A stretch of 64,000 nt of DNA from Stomorhina lunata (Eukaryota > Arthropoda > Insecta > Diptera > Rhiniidae). Location: positions 118,968,946 to 119,032,945 of the forward strand of contig OW121744.1 of assembly GCA_933228675.1 (NCBI GenBank). The letters run 5' to 3'. Under the pieces are notes generated by a model. The model did not search any database and was not told where the DNA came from. It saw only the letters and a list, made by a program, of their open reading frames with translations. Shown here one piece after another: positions 25,104 to 37,247 of the stretch. Position 1 is the first letter of the stretch. Every line of letters begins with the position of its first letter. A program made the translations under genes and the position numbers.

Positions 25104-25138
25104 TCGACCGTACCCGCGGGATCGCAAACTCTCACTGA
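25104..25138 (-). promoter_or_regulatory. TATA-less Inr + DPE core promoter (minus strand)
   Basis: The minus strand has TCAGT at 25138-25134 (insect initiator, A+1 at 25136). GGTCG lies at exactly +28 to +32 (25109-25105), matching the DPE consensus RGWYV. The intervening GATCCCGCGGGTACG is strikingly GC-rich for this window and matches the MTE consensus at about 8 of 12 positions by eye. No TATA box is apparent at -30. The promoter faces the signal-peptide exon at 11.8 kb on the same strand, so it could start that gene with a roughly 13-kb first intron. Confidence 0.5.
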
Positions 25139-25233
25139 ACAATTTTTGTGATGCTGACAGAAATGAATGCTATTCGTTATTCGCAAAATACATCACAGAG
25201 TATTATGAAACGACTTCTGCTAGTAAACAAAAG

Positions 25234-25262
25234 CATCATCATCATCATCACCAACATCAACA
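25234..25262. repeat. CAT trinucleotide run
   Basis: (CAT)n followed by CACCAACATCAACATCC. It lies just upstream (minus strand) of the predicted initiator. Read in one frame it gives a poly-His tract, which is a by-product of the repeat. Confidence 0.8.
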
Positions 25263-27020
25263 TCCTCACAGCATCCACACAGCTCCAATTTTATAGTCAG
25301 ATGGCACAAGAACTGAAAATGTGTTGTAAAAAGCTATACCCAAATGCTCAAAGTACAACATTCGTGCGTTTGTGTGATTCCAAGTTTTATTTTGAAATTT
25401 GAAATTCGCAAAAAGACCTACCACCACCCCCTCGTAAAAAAGAGCATAGCATGGACTATGTCAGCTTCATGTAACGTAATAATATTTAGTCGTAAGGAGA
25501 TGCTAAAATTAAGTAACGAATATAAACGAGGTTACAAAAGAGATGCTGGTGTATAATGATTTCAGACAAGTAAAGAGAACAACTAGAAAAAGCTTTTTCG
25601 GAAAGAGTTTTTTATTTTATGCGCATTTTATTACTGTGAGCACATGAAACTTAAAACGTGAGAGAAGATACATTTTTAATCAAATTATTTATTTACATAA
25701 AAATAATATTGTAATGATTATAAATGCATATGTTTATATGTAAATATTTATACTATTATAATTTGAATGGTTTCATTAGTTCGTTTGTTTCTATTAAGAA
25801 TTTTAAAATTTGTTTGTTTACTTCGCCACTTGCTCTCTATTTGTTTGAGAGGACTTTTCTTTACTCTTCTGTTTTGTTATTCAGCTGCTGGATGAGAAAA
25901 GCTTAATTGTTTACATGGACCTACCTTAAGGATATGGGTACAATGTTTGTATCAATTGTTATAAATTAAACAAACAATTAACAAGAGATTTTACACATTA
26001 ACCAAAGTTAATACTTGAGTTATAAAATATTTTTGGTTTATTTTCGATTTTTAAAAATCAATTATTCATAAATTTAAAAGGAAAAGTAAAGTAAGTGTAT
26101 AGGTATGCATGTATGTATGTATGTATGCTGATCTATATTTTGTTATTTAGTAGGCTTAACATACTTTTAGGCATTGATTCATTTAATTATTGCAACATTT
26201 AAGATTTACTTGTATACTTGCATGTATATATGTATGTATTTTATATACGATGAGCAAACATGTGTACAGAAATCGTTAATCACTCATTTTCGCATCACAA
26301 GTCTCCCGAAAGCAAAGTCATTTCTCTTATTAACTTTTGTGACTTTTTTATCTGGGTGCTAAATATTTAGCAACAAACAAACACACTCCAGCTCTCGTCT
26401 ATATATAAACACCAATACACACATACATATACATTCATATATATGTTTGTATATATTAAATAGAAACTATAACTAACGTTTATAGGAACGCTGTTTGATC
26501 TCTGTAAAGTTTTATAGCAGATAAATGTTTGTTGTTTTTATTTTAAACATTCGTATTATATCGGATTTTCAATATATTGTTTTAGTTTTCTTAAGACATT
26601 TAATATAAAGAAAACAAGGAAAAAAGTATTATGTTCTATCAAGCCCGAATATGTGATACCTTACGTACAAATCTATTTATACAAAGTCAAATAATTAGTA
26701 GTAGCTTTTTTGTGTTTAGCCATACCTATTCCAACCAAATTAGGTAAGTGATTTTTACTTTATATCCTATCCTACCCTACCAATAGTCATAGAGATAATG
26801 GTATAATGACATTTTAATAGACACAAACATTTTTTAACCATTAATTTTTTGTCTTTATTGTAAAGTTATAATTTCAATTTTTTATAATGGATTAAAAAAA
26901 ATGTTGGTACTTTTTTATTCGGTACTTTTTTGAAATATGGCATAGAAACAAAATTTTTACCGTACTTTTTCGACTACTGGGGTAAAAACGGAAAAGAATT
27001 CAGGTGTATTTTATCTGCTT
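25263..27020. other. Non-coding stretch
   Basis: No exon or element end was recognised. TATG/CATA clusters lie at 26108-26130 and 26400-26450. Confidence 0.5.
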
Positions 27021-27315
27021 AACCTCCGTGGTGTAGCAGATTAGTCATACGCCTAGTATACCAGAGATCCCAAGTTCGATCCACGACCGGACCAACTTGA
27101 AAAAATAAATTTAAAAAAGCGGTTCACCTCACAACTCAGCTAGCCACTGGTTATTGAGTATTAGGCTATGTAAACCTTCTCTAACTAATGCATAGCCGTT
27201 CGGAGCCGGAGTTAAAACGTATGTCCCTTTCAATGAGTCTAAAAATGAAATCGGATGCAACTCATTGTCTGAGAGAAGTACCCTTTGTTCCAATTGGAAT
27301 GTCGTGGGAATTATA
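27021..27315 (+). mobile_element. tRNA-derived SINE, copy 1
   Basis: The head looks like a tRNA gene: GTGGTGTAGCAGATTAGT is an RNA polymerase III A box (about 27029-27046) and AGTTCGATCC a B box (27073-27082). The body contains CTAGCCACTGGTTATTGAG, GGAGCCGGAGTTAAAACGTA and TCCAATTGGAATGTCGTGGG. All of these recur in reverse orientation at 52605-52917, which proves the repeat. The 60-codon frame inside is incidental. Clear target duplications were not found for this copy. Confidence 0.8.
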
Positions 27316-28614
27316 TTTAGAAATATATTTTAAACATTATTATCACCCGGGCAACGTTGGGTCCAAGTAGCAAGTATATATAAATATGTATATACTCGTA
27401 CATAAATAAGAGTAATTATGCTAACAAAAATTATTTCATTTCATTCTTAATATTATAAAATATTGTATTTTATTCTGCCTTCATGAAACACGATTAAATG
27501 TTTAGCCTTAAGCTGTTTATTTTAAGATTTCATATTTTATAGTATACAAATTTAAAGCCATAATGAAAGCAATTAAAAGTTATATATGAGTGTAAAATCA
27601 CTAAAATATTTGAGAATAGTTTGAATTGTATTTATCCCGTATATAAACATAAGTCTTCCATATATAAATTTACACATTCTAGCAATGGATATATTAAGGA
27701 ACATTCTTTTGTTAGTGCACACAATTGACATTTTAAACAAAGATCTGAGATACTTATTTTATACCCAAAAACATTTTCAAACTTAACTACAGTTACTAAC
27801 AAAACTTTAAGTTGTGAGTTTATATTAACATAGAGCAGACTCAGTTTTTGAGACAACGAATTAAAAATTGTTTTCCCTGCTAAACCTTGTCCATACTTAT
27901 TTTAGAATGAAATGAAGAACTTCCGCAGTTCTGATCCAGCTTTTTCTAACCAAACTCTATAAGAATGAGGGTTTTATTATTGTAAAAATTCAATTATATG
28001 CTCCTATCCTGCTTATTTTTGACCAACCTTTTTTATTAACCGATCTTACAACATTTAGTTCAAACTACTACTATTGACTACAACGGTTGCCAGTGGTTTA
28101 AGAGATTTACATACCTTAATACCATGATAGGCAAGTTAGCCCTCAGGGGCCGAGCACCAATCGTCATTTTCACATACACAACACGAACCAGAAAGAATAA
28201 ATAAACTAAAATACGAAAAATACTTATTTGTCGCTTTATTTTAGAATTTGCAACAACAAAACACATGCAAAAGAGCACAAGAAAATATTTATTTTTCTTA
28301 GTCTCTTAATTTGTAAAATCACCAATACATTGATATTTTCTATGTTCTCTTTGTGCCTACCATGGCCTTGATATAATGATACTCGAAAAAAAAAGTTTTA
28401 TATTTGTATAGGTGGCGAAAAATATTTTTGTCTAAAGGCTGGCCATTGGCAAAACATTTACTTGTATTAGGTTTAAAGTTTCTAGCTTCTCTAGTTTATG
28501 ATAAATATTGTTAAGACCCCTTTTCGGAGCAGGTTTTAAAATAGGACATGGAGTAGTTTCTATTTGATTCAGGAAAATATTTTTCTTAATTTTCTTTTAT
28601 AACATAAGTGAAAT
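27316..28614. other. Non-coding stretch with one exon-like patch
   Basis: Mostly AT-rich. The patch 28109-28167 is described separately. Otherwise nothing was recognised. Confidence 0.45.
28109..28167 (-). other. Exon-like patch with ATG and donor (weak candidate)
   Basis: The minus strand has ATG at 28167-28165, then a G/C-richer frame MTIGARPLRANLPIMVLR, then AAG|GTATGT (donor at 28114-28109). It is unusual in composition for this region. It could be a real small exon, or an internal fragment of an unrecognised repeat. There is no acceptor or partner exon in evidence. Confidence 0.2.
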
Positions 28615-29291
28615 AAAACAAGTAAGAAAAGCTATAGTCGATCAAGCCCGACTATATAATACCCTTCACTACTAAGGTCAAATATGGACCAACAATTAAA
28701 CAAGTTTTCCTTAAGTCTTATTTACATACATACATATACTATGTGCTATTTTTTCAAAATTTCGAGATTTATATCATTTCCGGCTAAGGGCCTGATATGG
28801 GAGCTAGGGTTAGTTGTGGATCGATTGTTACCAAATTTTGATTATTGGTTTATATTTACAAAATATTCATCTGTGCAAAGTTTAAGTAATTAAATGCATT
28901 TATCTTTAGAGTTATTAACGTTTTTGTACTTTTATGTGTATATAAACGTCTTTTGAGAATGAGTCTTGTATAGGAGGTATGGTCAAATATGGGCCGATTT
29001 CTACAAAATTAGGAACACTGATTAAGATTATGATAAGAAATATTTGTGCTGAATATTATTAAAATACAACTAAATTTGTGGCTGTAAAGGACCAAAAACT
29101 CTATTCCGGGAAGGCATCCCTATGGGAGGTACCCGAAATAGTAATCCGATTTCGTCCAAAAAGTAAAGGGATTGTCCTTGGTCAAAACAACTCAGGGAGT
29201 GATTCTAAGTCGATTGGTATACTAAAAGGTAGGTCTCAGACCAATATTTCTATGCAATATTTCACCACCTATGGTGGTGAAGGGTATAAAA
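28615..29291 (-). mobile_element. DINE-1-like element, subfamily B copy 1
   Basis: The left end is AACAAGTAAGAAAAGCTATA with the hairpin AGTCGATCAAGCCCGACT. The right end is CACCACCTATGGTGGTGAAG then GGTATAAAAA. It aligns along its length with 57569-58344 and with 45002-45682. It differs from subfamily A in its interior (GGACCAACAATTAAACAAGT; TCATTTCCGGCTAAGGG). The frames in it are repeat-derived. Confidence 0.8.
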
Positions 29292-29306
29292 ACGATTTCT
29301 GCTGGT

Positions 29307-29526
29307 TTCAATAGCAATGGTCCAACTACCAAAACAAATATCTTTGACAAATTTCATTTATGTTGATTGCAAGCTTTGTTTGAAGGAGGGACGGAAATAG
29401 TTAAATCGATCGATCGACTTACTTCCTAAGTCGATCGATCGATCAAAGGTGGGTTTCAGAGAATTTTTATGCATGATAAACATCAGCACAAACCTTTCAA
29501 CATATGGTAATGTAGGGTATAAAAAC
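29307..29526 (-). mobile_element. 5'-end fragment of another DINE-1-like element
   Basis: Starts CAATAGCAATGGTCCAACTA and ends AACATATGGTAATGTAGGGT then ATAAAAA. This matches the 5' half of the family (read on the minus strand) and follows directly on the preceding copy in the same orientation. The usual GTCC tract is replaced by GATC-rich DNA forming a perfect inverted repeat (29405-29443). Confidence 0.6.
29405..29443. repeat. Perfect 16-bp inverted repeat with 7-nt loop
   Basis: ATCGATCGATCGACTT (29405-29420), loop ACTTCCT, then the exact inverse AAGTCGATCGATCGAT (29428-29443). It lies where related copies have 'cgctaaatcgactcggaaagtgattctaagtcgat'. It probably arose by local expansion of the CGAT motif. 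Confidence 0.9.
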
Positions 29527-32500
29527 TTATGACCCCTAATTTTTTGGAAATTTGTTTATTTTAAAAACTATAACTAATTTTATACAATTTTTTCCACCAC
29601 TGTAAATTGAGTAGAATTTCTGCATTTAGAATTCATGTCATCATAGAGTATAAAGTGAATTTGTCTACATATTTACAATACAAAATTATTTCTTTTCCAT
29701 CTATTCATAAAAGTAAATACTCACAAATAAATATTTATAAATGAATTGTTTTAGAAAACTTTGAAACATTTTTATTATAATATAAATCCAAACATACATA
29801 CTCATAAGTGTGAGCATGTATGTAGATGTGAGTATAAATATAAATAAATTGTAAGGATGTACTAGAATAAAAATAAGTACTTATCTATAAATAAAAATAC
29901 AAATATTTCTTATCACCACAAGTATTTTTTTTATTTTTTTGTAAGGAAAAATTTTCCAAACGATTAAATTTTTATTTGATTTTTATATGATTTTGTAAGT
30001 TTTTTTTACATTTATTCCCACTTACTGTCTGTTATAAATGATTTTTGATTTGTTTACTTCTGGAGCTTTAATTCAACATATACATACATACATACATGTA
30101 TATGTAAGTATGTATATAAAGAGAATGTTTAGCAAGGCTTTCACTTAGCAGTCATATTTAGGAACTTTTAGATGGTTAGGTCTAGGTTTTCCATCTCATG
30201 CTATCTTCTTAGAAAACTGATTTATAATAAACAATTTAGGTATTAATCCGGTTTTATTTTAATAAAGGCCTTTATATTCTTTTCTGACCTGACCTTATTG
30301 TATATATAAATGCTCATTCCCGTCTGGATAAGATGTGGAATTATAGGAACATAATACTAAATACATGCTTAATATTAGAGCATAGTTTAAATGACCAGTA
30401 AATCAATAAATTTAAAAAATATAGAAAAAATCATACTATATCTAATTGAAAAGGGCCATCGGGCTATTCAAAATTTTAAAAGTCCTTAGTTATTAACAGA
30501 CTATGTAAAATAGACTTAAAATAAACAAAAAAAGATAAACTCCCATTGGTTTGACCATCTTTTGTATTAAAACATTGACATACACCAACCATTCTTGAAC
30601 ACAAAATCAATGTATGAAATTCCCATGTTAAAATATAAAAAAAACATAAAGTAGAATAAAATACCCATGAACCGGCATAGAAAATCCATAAACGGAAAAA
30701 TAATTCTTTGTAGAATAACACAAAATATTCAAACATACACCCAAACTCAGACATATTCATACATTGTACTACGTTTATATTATTTTTTCGATATTTTATG
30801 TTTAGCCTTGCCAAATATGAATGAATATGTATTTGAAATCCTATACAGAGAATACATTTAGTGAATATTAATTATCTTTTCGAAATATTTAATTGAACAT
30901 TTTGTAATATTAGATATTGTGCTCTGAGAAAAAAAGAATTTTTATCTGATAAAAACTTTTGCTATCTAAAATTCTACTCTAAGAATAAATTGTTCATTTA
31001 ATTCCAGCAAAAGTTTTAATTATAAATATCATTTCATTTAATACTTCGAATACGAACTAATTACACATTATTTTAATTGGCGGCAAAAACTTACCGTATT
31101 AGATTACTAATAGGCTCTAAAGTTTGCAATCGTTATTGTAAAACAAAGAACAACATGTTCATGTTATTTAAATATATGCATACCAAGTTTAAACTCTCAA
31201 TGGTAACACTGTTTATGGAAACAAGACCAATAAAAGCAGATATGACAATAACAAAAAAAATCATTCAACCGAATGCACAAAAGCAATGAATTTACTAGAA
31301 GAGAGTTAGCAGACAACAGAGGATAACTCCCAGTACATTAACAGTAACAATATGAAATCAAACGTATTTATAGAAAAAAGGTTACAATATATCTCCATAG
31401 ATACGCATTCATGTACATATACGAGTATATTCTTCTAATACACAACCAACTAAACAAAAACTTACGATTGATTACGAACACTTACGTAGAAATAACAAGC
31501 TAGAAGGATTAACTGTGTATTTCAATATCTAACATCTACGAAATAAGCGAATCGTAGGAGCAAGATTCTGATATTTATCTGAATTTTTACCACAAAATAT
31601 CTATAATTTTTTGATACTGTCCAACAGTTTAAAAGAATTTGAATTGAGTTCGTACAAAATTGTTTACTGGGTATTTGATACCTATTCAAATCCTTAAGTG
31701 TAATGACACACATGTAAATAGATATAAAGTAAAGTCAATTTTAGTTGACTTATTTGATACATGACCTTCTTCTTACCAAAAACTGGAATATACTAATTCA
31801 TTTTGGGGTGAAATCAATAAAACTATTGCCATTAAATAAAATTATGCACAAAGCCTTTATTGTTAACAATAAACTATATTATTATAAACAATTTAAGTCG
31901 GCTAAAAACACTTTTGGTTAGAACAGAAAAATTAAACATTAAATCGTTTAAATTTGTTTACTACAAAAAGTCGTAAAACAACAACAATACCCAATTTAAA
32001 AGGCGTCAAATAAATGTTTGCGCAATGAGTAAAAATAACATCAATAATCGTAATATTTTTGATTTTATAATGTTTTATGGGTGTTATCCAATGAAAATGA
32101 AGTATTCTTTCCTAGCCACTGTAGATGAATATTTCTGTTTTACCGGTATATTTCGGATTACTTCTTGGGACACACATGATCATTTTTCACTTAGGAGTTA
32201 AGCCCCTAGTGCTTTAGTGCCACTTTTTTCAGGCGGTTTTAATAATTTTACTTTTAATTCGTATTGTATTTTATTTTGGGCTGCATGGTTACCCTTTTAA
32301 TTTCAATATTCTTTCGTTTTCAGCACGGAATAATGTCCTAACCATACGGAAGAACATCTTAGCGATTTTCCTGGCGGATTTGCCCTTATAGTGATGGAAA
32401 TACGCTAATTCTATAACGCCTTTCGAAATAAAGTAAACAGTTACATTAACGGCATGTGTTAAACAAAAGAAACAAATTTTAACTTTTTGATGCTTAATTT

Positions 32501-32610
32501 TAGAAATTTTAATTGCAATTTCCATATTTTTGTTTAATGCAAACAATTACTTGACAAACCGTAAGTAAAATCGCAAAACACGTCAATAAAATTCTTTACC
32601 AAATGGTGTT
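29527..32610. other. Long non-coding stretch
   Basis: AT-rich with CATA runs at about 30085-30105. No exon, element end or RNA gene was recognised. The longest frames (30476-30814 minus, 31077-31289 plus) have AT-driven composition and no supporting signals. Confidence 0.5.
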
Positions 32611-32642
32611 CAAAACGATCGATCGCACAAATAGGTATATAT

Positions 32643-33087
32643 TTGTATACCCTTCACCACCATAGGTGGAAAGGGTATTATAAGTTTGTGCTGATGTTTG
32701 TAACGCATAGAAATATTTGTCTTAGACCCACCTTTTAGTATACCAATAGACTTAGAATCACTTTTTGAGACAAAAAATCACTAAAACGCTCGTAAATCTA
32801 AAGATAATGATAATTTTGAGTTTATTTTTGTATACATAATTTTTGTAACAACTGTAATCAATTTGCCAGATTTCGAGATAATCGGTCCACATTTGACCCT
32901 AGCTCTCATATAAGTCCAAATGACGGAAACAGATTGAATATATATAGGTTTTTTTGAGAAAATGTTTGTATGATGGCAAAATTTAGGAAATATTTGTCTT
33001 TATACAGGAAAAAGAACACCTTTGACCATAATGGTGAAGGGTATCGTATGGTCGGCTTGACCGACTATAGCGGTTTCTTACTTGTTA
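32643..33087 (+). mobile_element. DINE-1-like element, subfamily A, internally deleted
   Basis: Both ends are intact (TATACCCTTCACCACCATAGG to CCGACTATAGCGGTTTCTTA then CTTGTT). After CACTTTTTGAG it jumps to ACAAAAAATCACTAAAACG. Compared with the 892-1700 copy, the equivalent of 1020-1385 (about 366 bp) is missing, with the shared GAG at the joint. The (GTCC)n tract is lost with it. AAAACGATCGATCGCAC, resembling the family D left end, lies just before it at 32611-32628. Confidence 0.8.
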
Positions 33088-35062
33088 TTAATGTTTTTCA
33101 AAAATGTTATGAAAAATTTAAGGCAGATTGCATCAGAGGAAGGCGTGCCGTATCCGCCCACAAACTGTAAAAATTATTTGTATGGGGAATAATGGGAGTA
33201 TTTTTGGTTTTGCCGAAATTTTAAGCAAAACGAATTTAGTTTTTAAAAATGCCTAATGGAATATCTATATTGAAAATAAAAAAATCATAAAGTAGTTTTG
33301 GGGTATTTGCCTAAAACTATTTTATTATCTTGGAAACACTTTTCAAAACTAGCGGGATTTCATTACCGATAAGTGTAAGTGTAATAAGATAAAACTATAT
33401 GAATAAAATGAAATGTCAAACTAAAAAAACTAAAAAAATACAAAACAAAACCATTAAATATTAAAAATCATACGACAATAAATAAGAATTAAAAAACAAC
33501 TTAACGAAATTGCGTGATTACGAAAGTTTTATTTGTTATTTTTACGAGTATGTGAATGTATGCAATATTATTTTTATTTTTATTTCATTTTTTCCCTATA
33601 AATGTGTGTGATTGTTTATTTGTCTTTAGGTAGTAAAAATAAAAATAATGGTATTGACACTGTTCTTTATTACAAATCTATGTAAAGCAGAATCAAATAA
33701 ACAAAAAAACAACATCGACGACGACGACAATAATCGCAATATATAAAATATGAAAAAGTAATAACCGACTGAAATCACATATGAAATATTGAAATATGAC
33801 AACATGTTAACACGCACTTACAAACGATACAAACATCAATACCAATACAAATATCTAACAAGAGTTTTTAGATGAACATCCTCCATCCATTCATTCATTC
33901 ATAAATCCATTCATTTATTCATTCATATTCACACATTTCTAAGTGGAGACAATAAGTTCGTGTTGGGTTGAACACATTATTATTATTATTTTTTATGTTT
34001 TTTATGGCAAGTCAGAAAACAATAACATCAGCACTACATACAAATAAAATGAAAGTAGATACCAGAAGTCTTTAATATGTATATCTGAACCTCAAAATAT
34101 CCTACAATACAAAGCTCTCTTTTAAAATTTTACAAAACACAAGGATCTGAAATATTATTAATTTATATACGATTACATACAAACATACTTGATCAGAGTC
34201 CTGGGATTATGATCTATTCATCTTCTAGAATAGATCTCACTAACATAATACAAGCCAATAGCTAAAGTTAATATTTTATCGGACATTAAACATAGATATA
34301 CGAATACAATAATTTTTTTCAATGGAAAATTTGAATATTGTCACAAATCGTATGTTCAAATCAAATAAACATTCTGATAACACATTCAATATTAATACCG
34401 CTCAAGTAAATACATGTGTGTGGGGAACGAATAAAAAAAGGGCAAATTGTTTACACGCATATTTTCATAACACTAACAATAGTGTGTAAAATAGAGTTTA
34501 TTTTTTATGAACATCACACCAATGTTCTTTTTTTTACATATTGTACACACAAACACACATACATATTTCAATATTTTTATTTATATTACTTATACATACG
34601 ATTGGTGTGCAATAAAATCCTGGTGCTGTCTTGTAAACAAGAACAATAATAATATCTTGTCCTATCCCTACTCAACCTCCATTTATTTTTTGCTTCTTCA
34701 CAGTGAAATACAATAACCGACATTTTAGCAACATTCAGCCAAAAACTTAATGCGTAAGAATTTAACATTACTAAATGTTATGAATGTCTAAAACCCATAC
34801 AAACATTAATACAAACCCATACAAACAAATATACAAACGCACATACAAAAATAATTTTGAAACGAGTACTAGGAAAAGATATAAAAAACACTTTTATAGC
34901 AAAATCACACATTCACAAAAATATGTATAAACTCGGAGGCAAATAAAACTACTATAAATGTTTTGGCATAAATATTAAAACTAACTAAGCGAAAACAAGC
35001 TACTACCAACACCATAATACCAACAATAACACAACATTAAATATTTTTCATATACATATGTA
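33088..35062. other. Non-coding stretch
   Basis: AT-rich. A (CATT)n-like run lies at about 33885-33930. No exon or element end was recognised. Overlapping frames near 34416-34768 on both strands have no support. Confidence 0.5.
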
Positions 35063-35713
35063 CATTATTAGGGTGTTTCATTTTTACCAATGTTTTGTTT
35101 TTCATTTGACTTTGGCTTCGCCCCGAGAGAAGGCGAAGGTTATATATACCCAATTTTACGAAGATTGGATGACGTTTAGTGGTTGCACATTTTTACGACT
35201 AACGATTTATAGTCTGGAAAAGATGAAAGATTATATGTTATAAAAAAAATTATTTTAGAAATAGAAAATTGCAAACTAAAGTATAAATAATCCTTTTGGT
35301 ACCGGTTAGTAATATAATAATAGTACGGCAAAATGGTTCATGATATCGACAACAATTTTTCTCAGTTTTGTGCTGGCTTTTGTTTGCTTTAACACATTGA
35401 TAAGTAAATTCGAAATTTCTAATATTTGTTAAAAAAATTTAAATAACTAAAAAATAAGTTTTGAAACCGGTCTATGAAAAAAGTACCATATTGCAGTATG
35501 AACTATTTAGTACTTACAGTTACAAAAATGATTTTTTTTATCTTAGTTTGCAATTTCTTAAGTAAATTTTTCTGGAACGTAAGCCCTCAAAATTTACAAA
35601 TACTAGACGTCATCCAATCTTCCTAAAGTAAGAATAACTATTTTATAACCGAGACTCGGGGAGAAGGCAAAGTCAAATAAACAAACCTTTGGTAGAAATG
35701 AAACACCCTAATG
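35063..35713. mobile_element. Foldback/TIR element, family E copy 2
   Basis: The left end CATTATTAGGGTGTTTCATT and right end GAAACACCCTAATG are inverse, with arms of about 140 bp (35063-35210 and about 35577-35713). They share CATTTGACTTTG/CAAAGTCAAAT, GAAGATTGGATGACGT/CGTCATCCAATCTTC and the CGCCCCGAG/CTCGGGGAG block. TA flanks both ends (35061-35062 and 35714-35715). The middle is about 250 bp longer than in the 13.4-kb copy, and unrelated to it by eye. Confidence 0.75.
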
Positions 35714-35715
35714 TA

Positions 35716-36810
35716 CATACATACGTTGATATTTGTACATTCATATATTTACATGCATGTGTATATATAACTTTGGAGTCGTATCGAATACCAGTTTAAC
35801 GAATGTGACAAACAATTTGTTAAGAACTCTTTTTTTTTTAATACCAGTAACCCCTTAAACGTATTTTTAAAATCGTAAATTCTTAATATTAAGAATTTAT
35901 AAAATTTAATATTGGCATAAGTTAGCCAATGCGAATATTAGTTTTATATATACGACGTACTTTTACGAATAAACATATTCAACTTTTAATTTCATTTCCA
36001 TTTATTGTATCACATCGAACACATATATTAATACAAACAGTTTTAAATAAGGTCTAAAGCATTCACTTTCGGAAAGGATACTCGAATAATTAATACTTCT
36101 ATGTCGTCAAGGGTATATGCAATTCGGTTCGTCCAAATACATCTCTTACCCGTAGTAGTTTTTAATTCTTGCTAAAAACTCATAGAAACTACAACTCATC
36201 AAATGTAAGAACAAGTTGAACGAACATTTTCTAAAAATTGTACAATATTAATGTTCAGTTGTGGGTTTTTGTTGCCTTTCGGTTCTTTGGTTTAAATAAT
36301 AAAAGCCAAAAAAGGGAATCAAAAAATAAAAACTAAACACCCTTTTTCATACTTTCTCCCCTATCAACATAAATCCGAACAATAAGGCGTTAAAATATTA
36401 AATAAAACTTGTTCTCATACTTTGTTAAATGGAGCAAGATATAGACAATAGCAAACAATTTATATTCGAATAAATAAGCAAGAAAATAAAAAAAGTATAA
36501 AACCGACTAGGTGATACACTACACCATCTAGTAGCATGTAAATTTATTACATGTAACTAGTTGTGAATACATAGATGTATGTATGTATGCGTGGAGGGTT
36601 TTAGCTACGAGCTATTGCATATTTATTCATATCTACATATATTAATAAATCTACAAAGAATTCCAAACAACTTCTTCGATATAAACCAGTGGATTTTCGT
36701 TATAAAAGTGAATTTTTAGTCGAAAATAAAAAATATTAATATACAGTAGGTGCGACAATAATATATACAGAGAAGTGTTTATGTACTCTTTAAGAAAAAT
36801 CAATTTTTGG
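35716..36810. other. Non-coding stretch
   Basis: Nothing recognised beyond AT-rich DNA and a TATG run near 36572-36588. Confidence 0.5.
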
Positions 36811-37080
36811 TATGAAATATGAGTGATCACAGATTTTCGTTATTTTAGCTCAAGCTTTCATATTTAACGAAATAATCGAGTTTAAAATTTTTAATACAAA
36901 AAAGTCAAAAAAGAAAAAAAAATCACGAACATCGTTATTTTGGCTCTAGCTATCATATTTAACGAAATAATCGAGTTTAAAGTTTTTCATACAAAAAAAA
37001 AAAAATCAATTTTCGGTATAAAATTTTAGTGATCACAGATTTTCGTTATTTTGACTCTAGCTACCATATTTAACAAAGTT
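36811..37080 (+). repeat. Three tandem degenerate units of about 95-111 bp
   Basis: TCGTTATTTT followed by (A/G)(G)CTCNAGCT and CATATTTAACGAAATAATCG recurs starting at 36837, 36932 and 37043. Two units also share CAATTTT(T/C)GGTATRAAAT...GTGATCACAGATTT. Units are separated by poly(A) runs. Confidence 0.8.
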
Positions 37081-37247
37081 TTCAAACTTTGTATATAAAA
37101 AGTTGTCAGGATAGGAACAGAGGGATTTTAACCAAATAGAAAATTTACAACAATTAGAAGTAAAGCCAATGATTTTAATAAAAACAACATTCTTATAGAG
37201 ATTTGTTAAAAAACAAGCTGCCTTGAAAGCAGTTGATACGGTGTTCA

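Noticed and set aside
24994..25296. 100-codon frame with a His run
   Set aside because: The His tract is the CAT microsatellite, and the frame runs through the predicted minus-strand promoter. No start context or splice support.
27029..27082. tRNA-like A and B boxes
   Set aside because: Not a tRNA gene. The sequence does not close into a cloverleaf and continues into a SINE body present twice.
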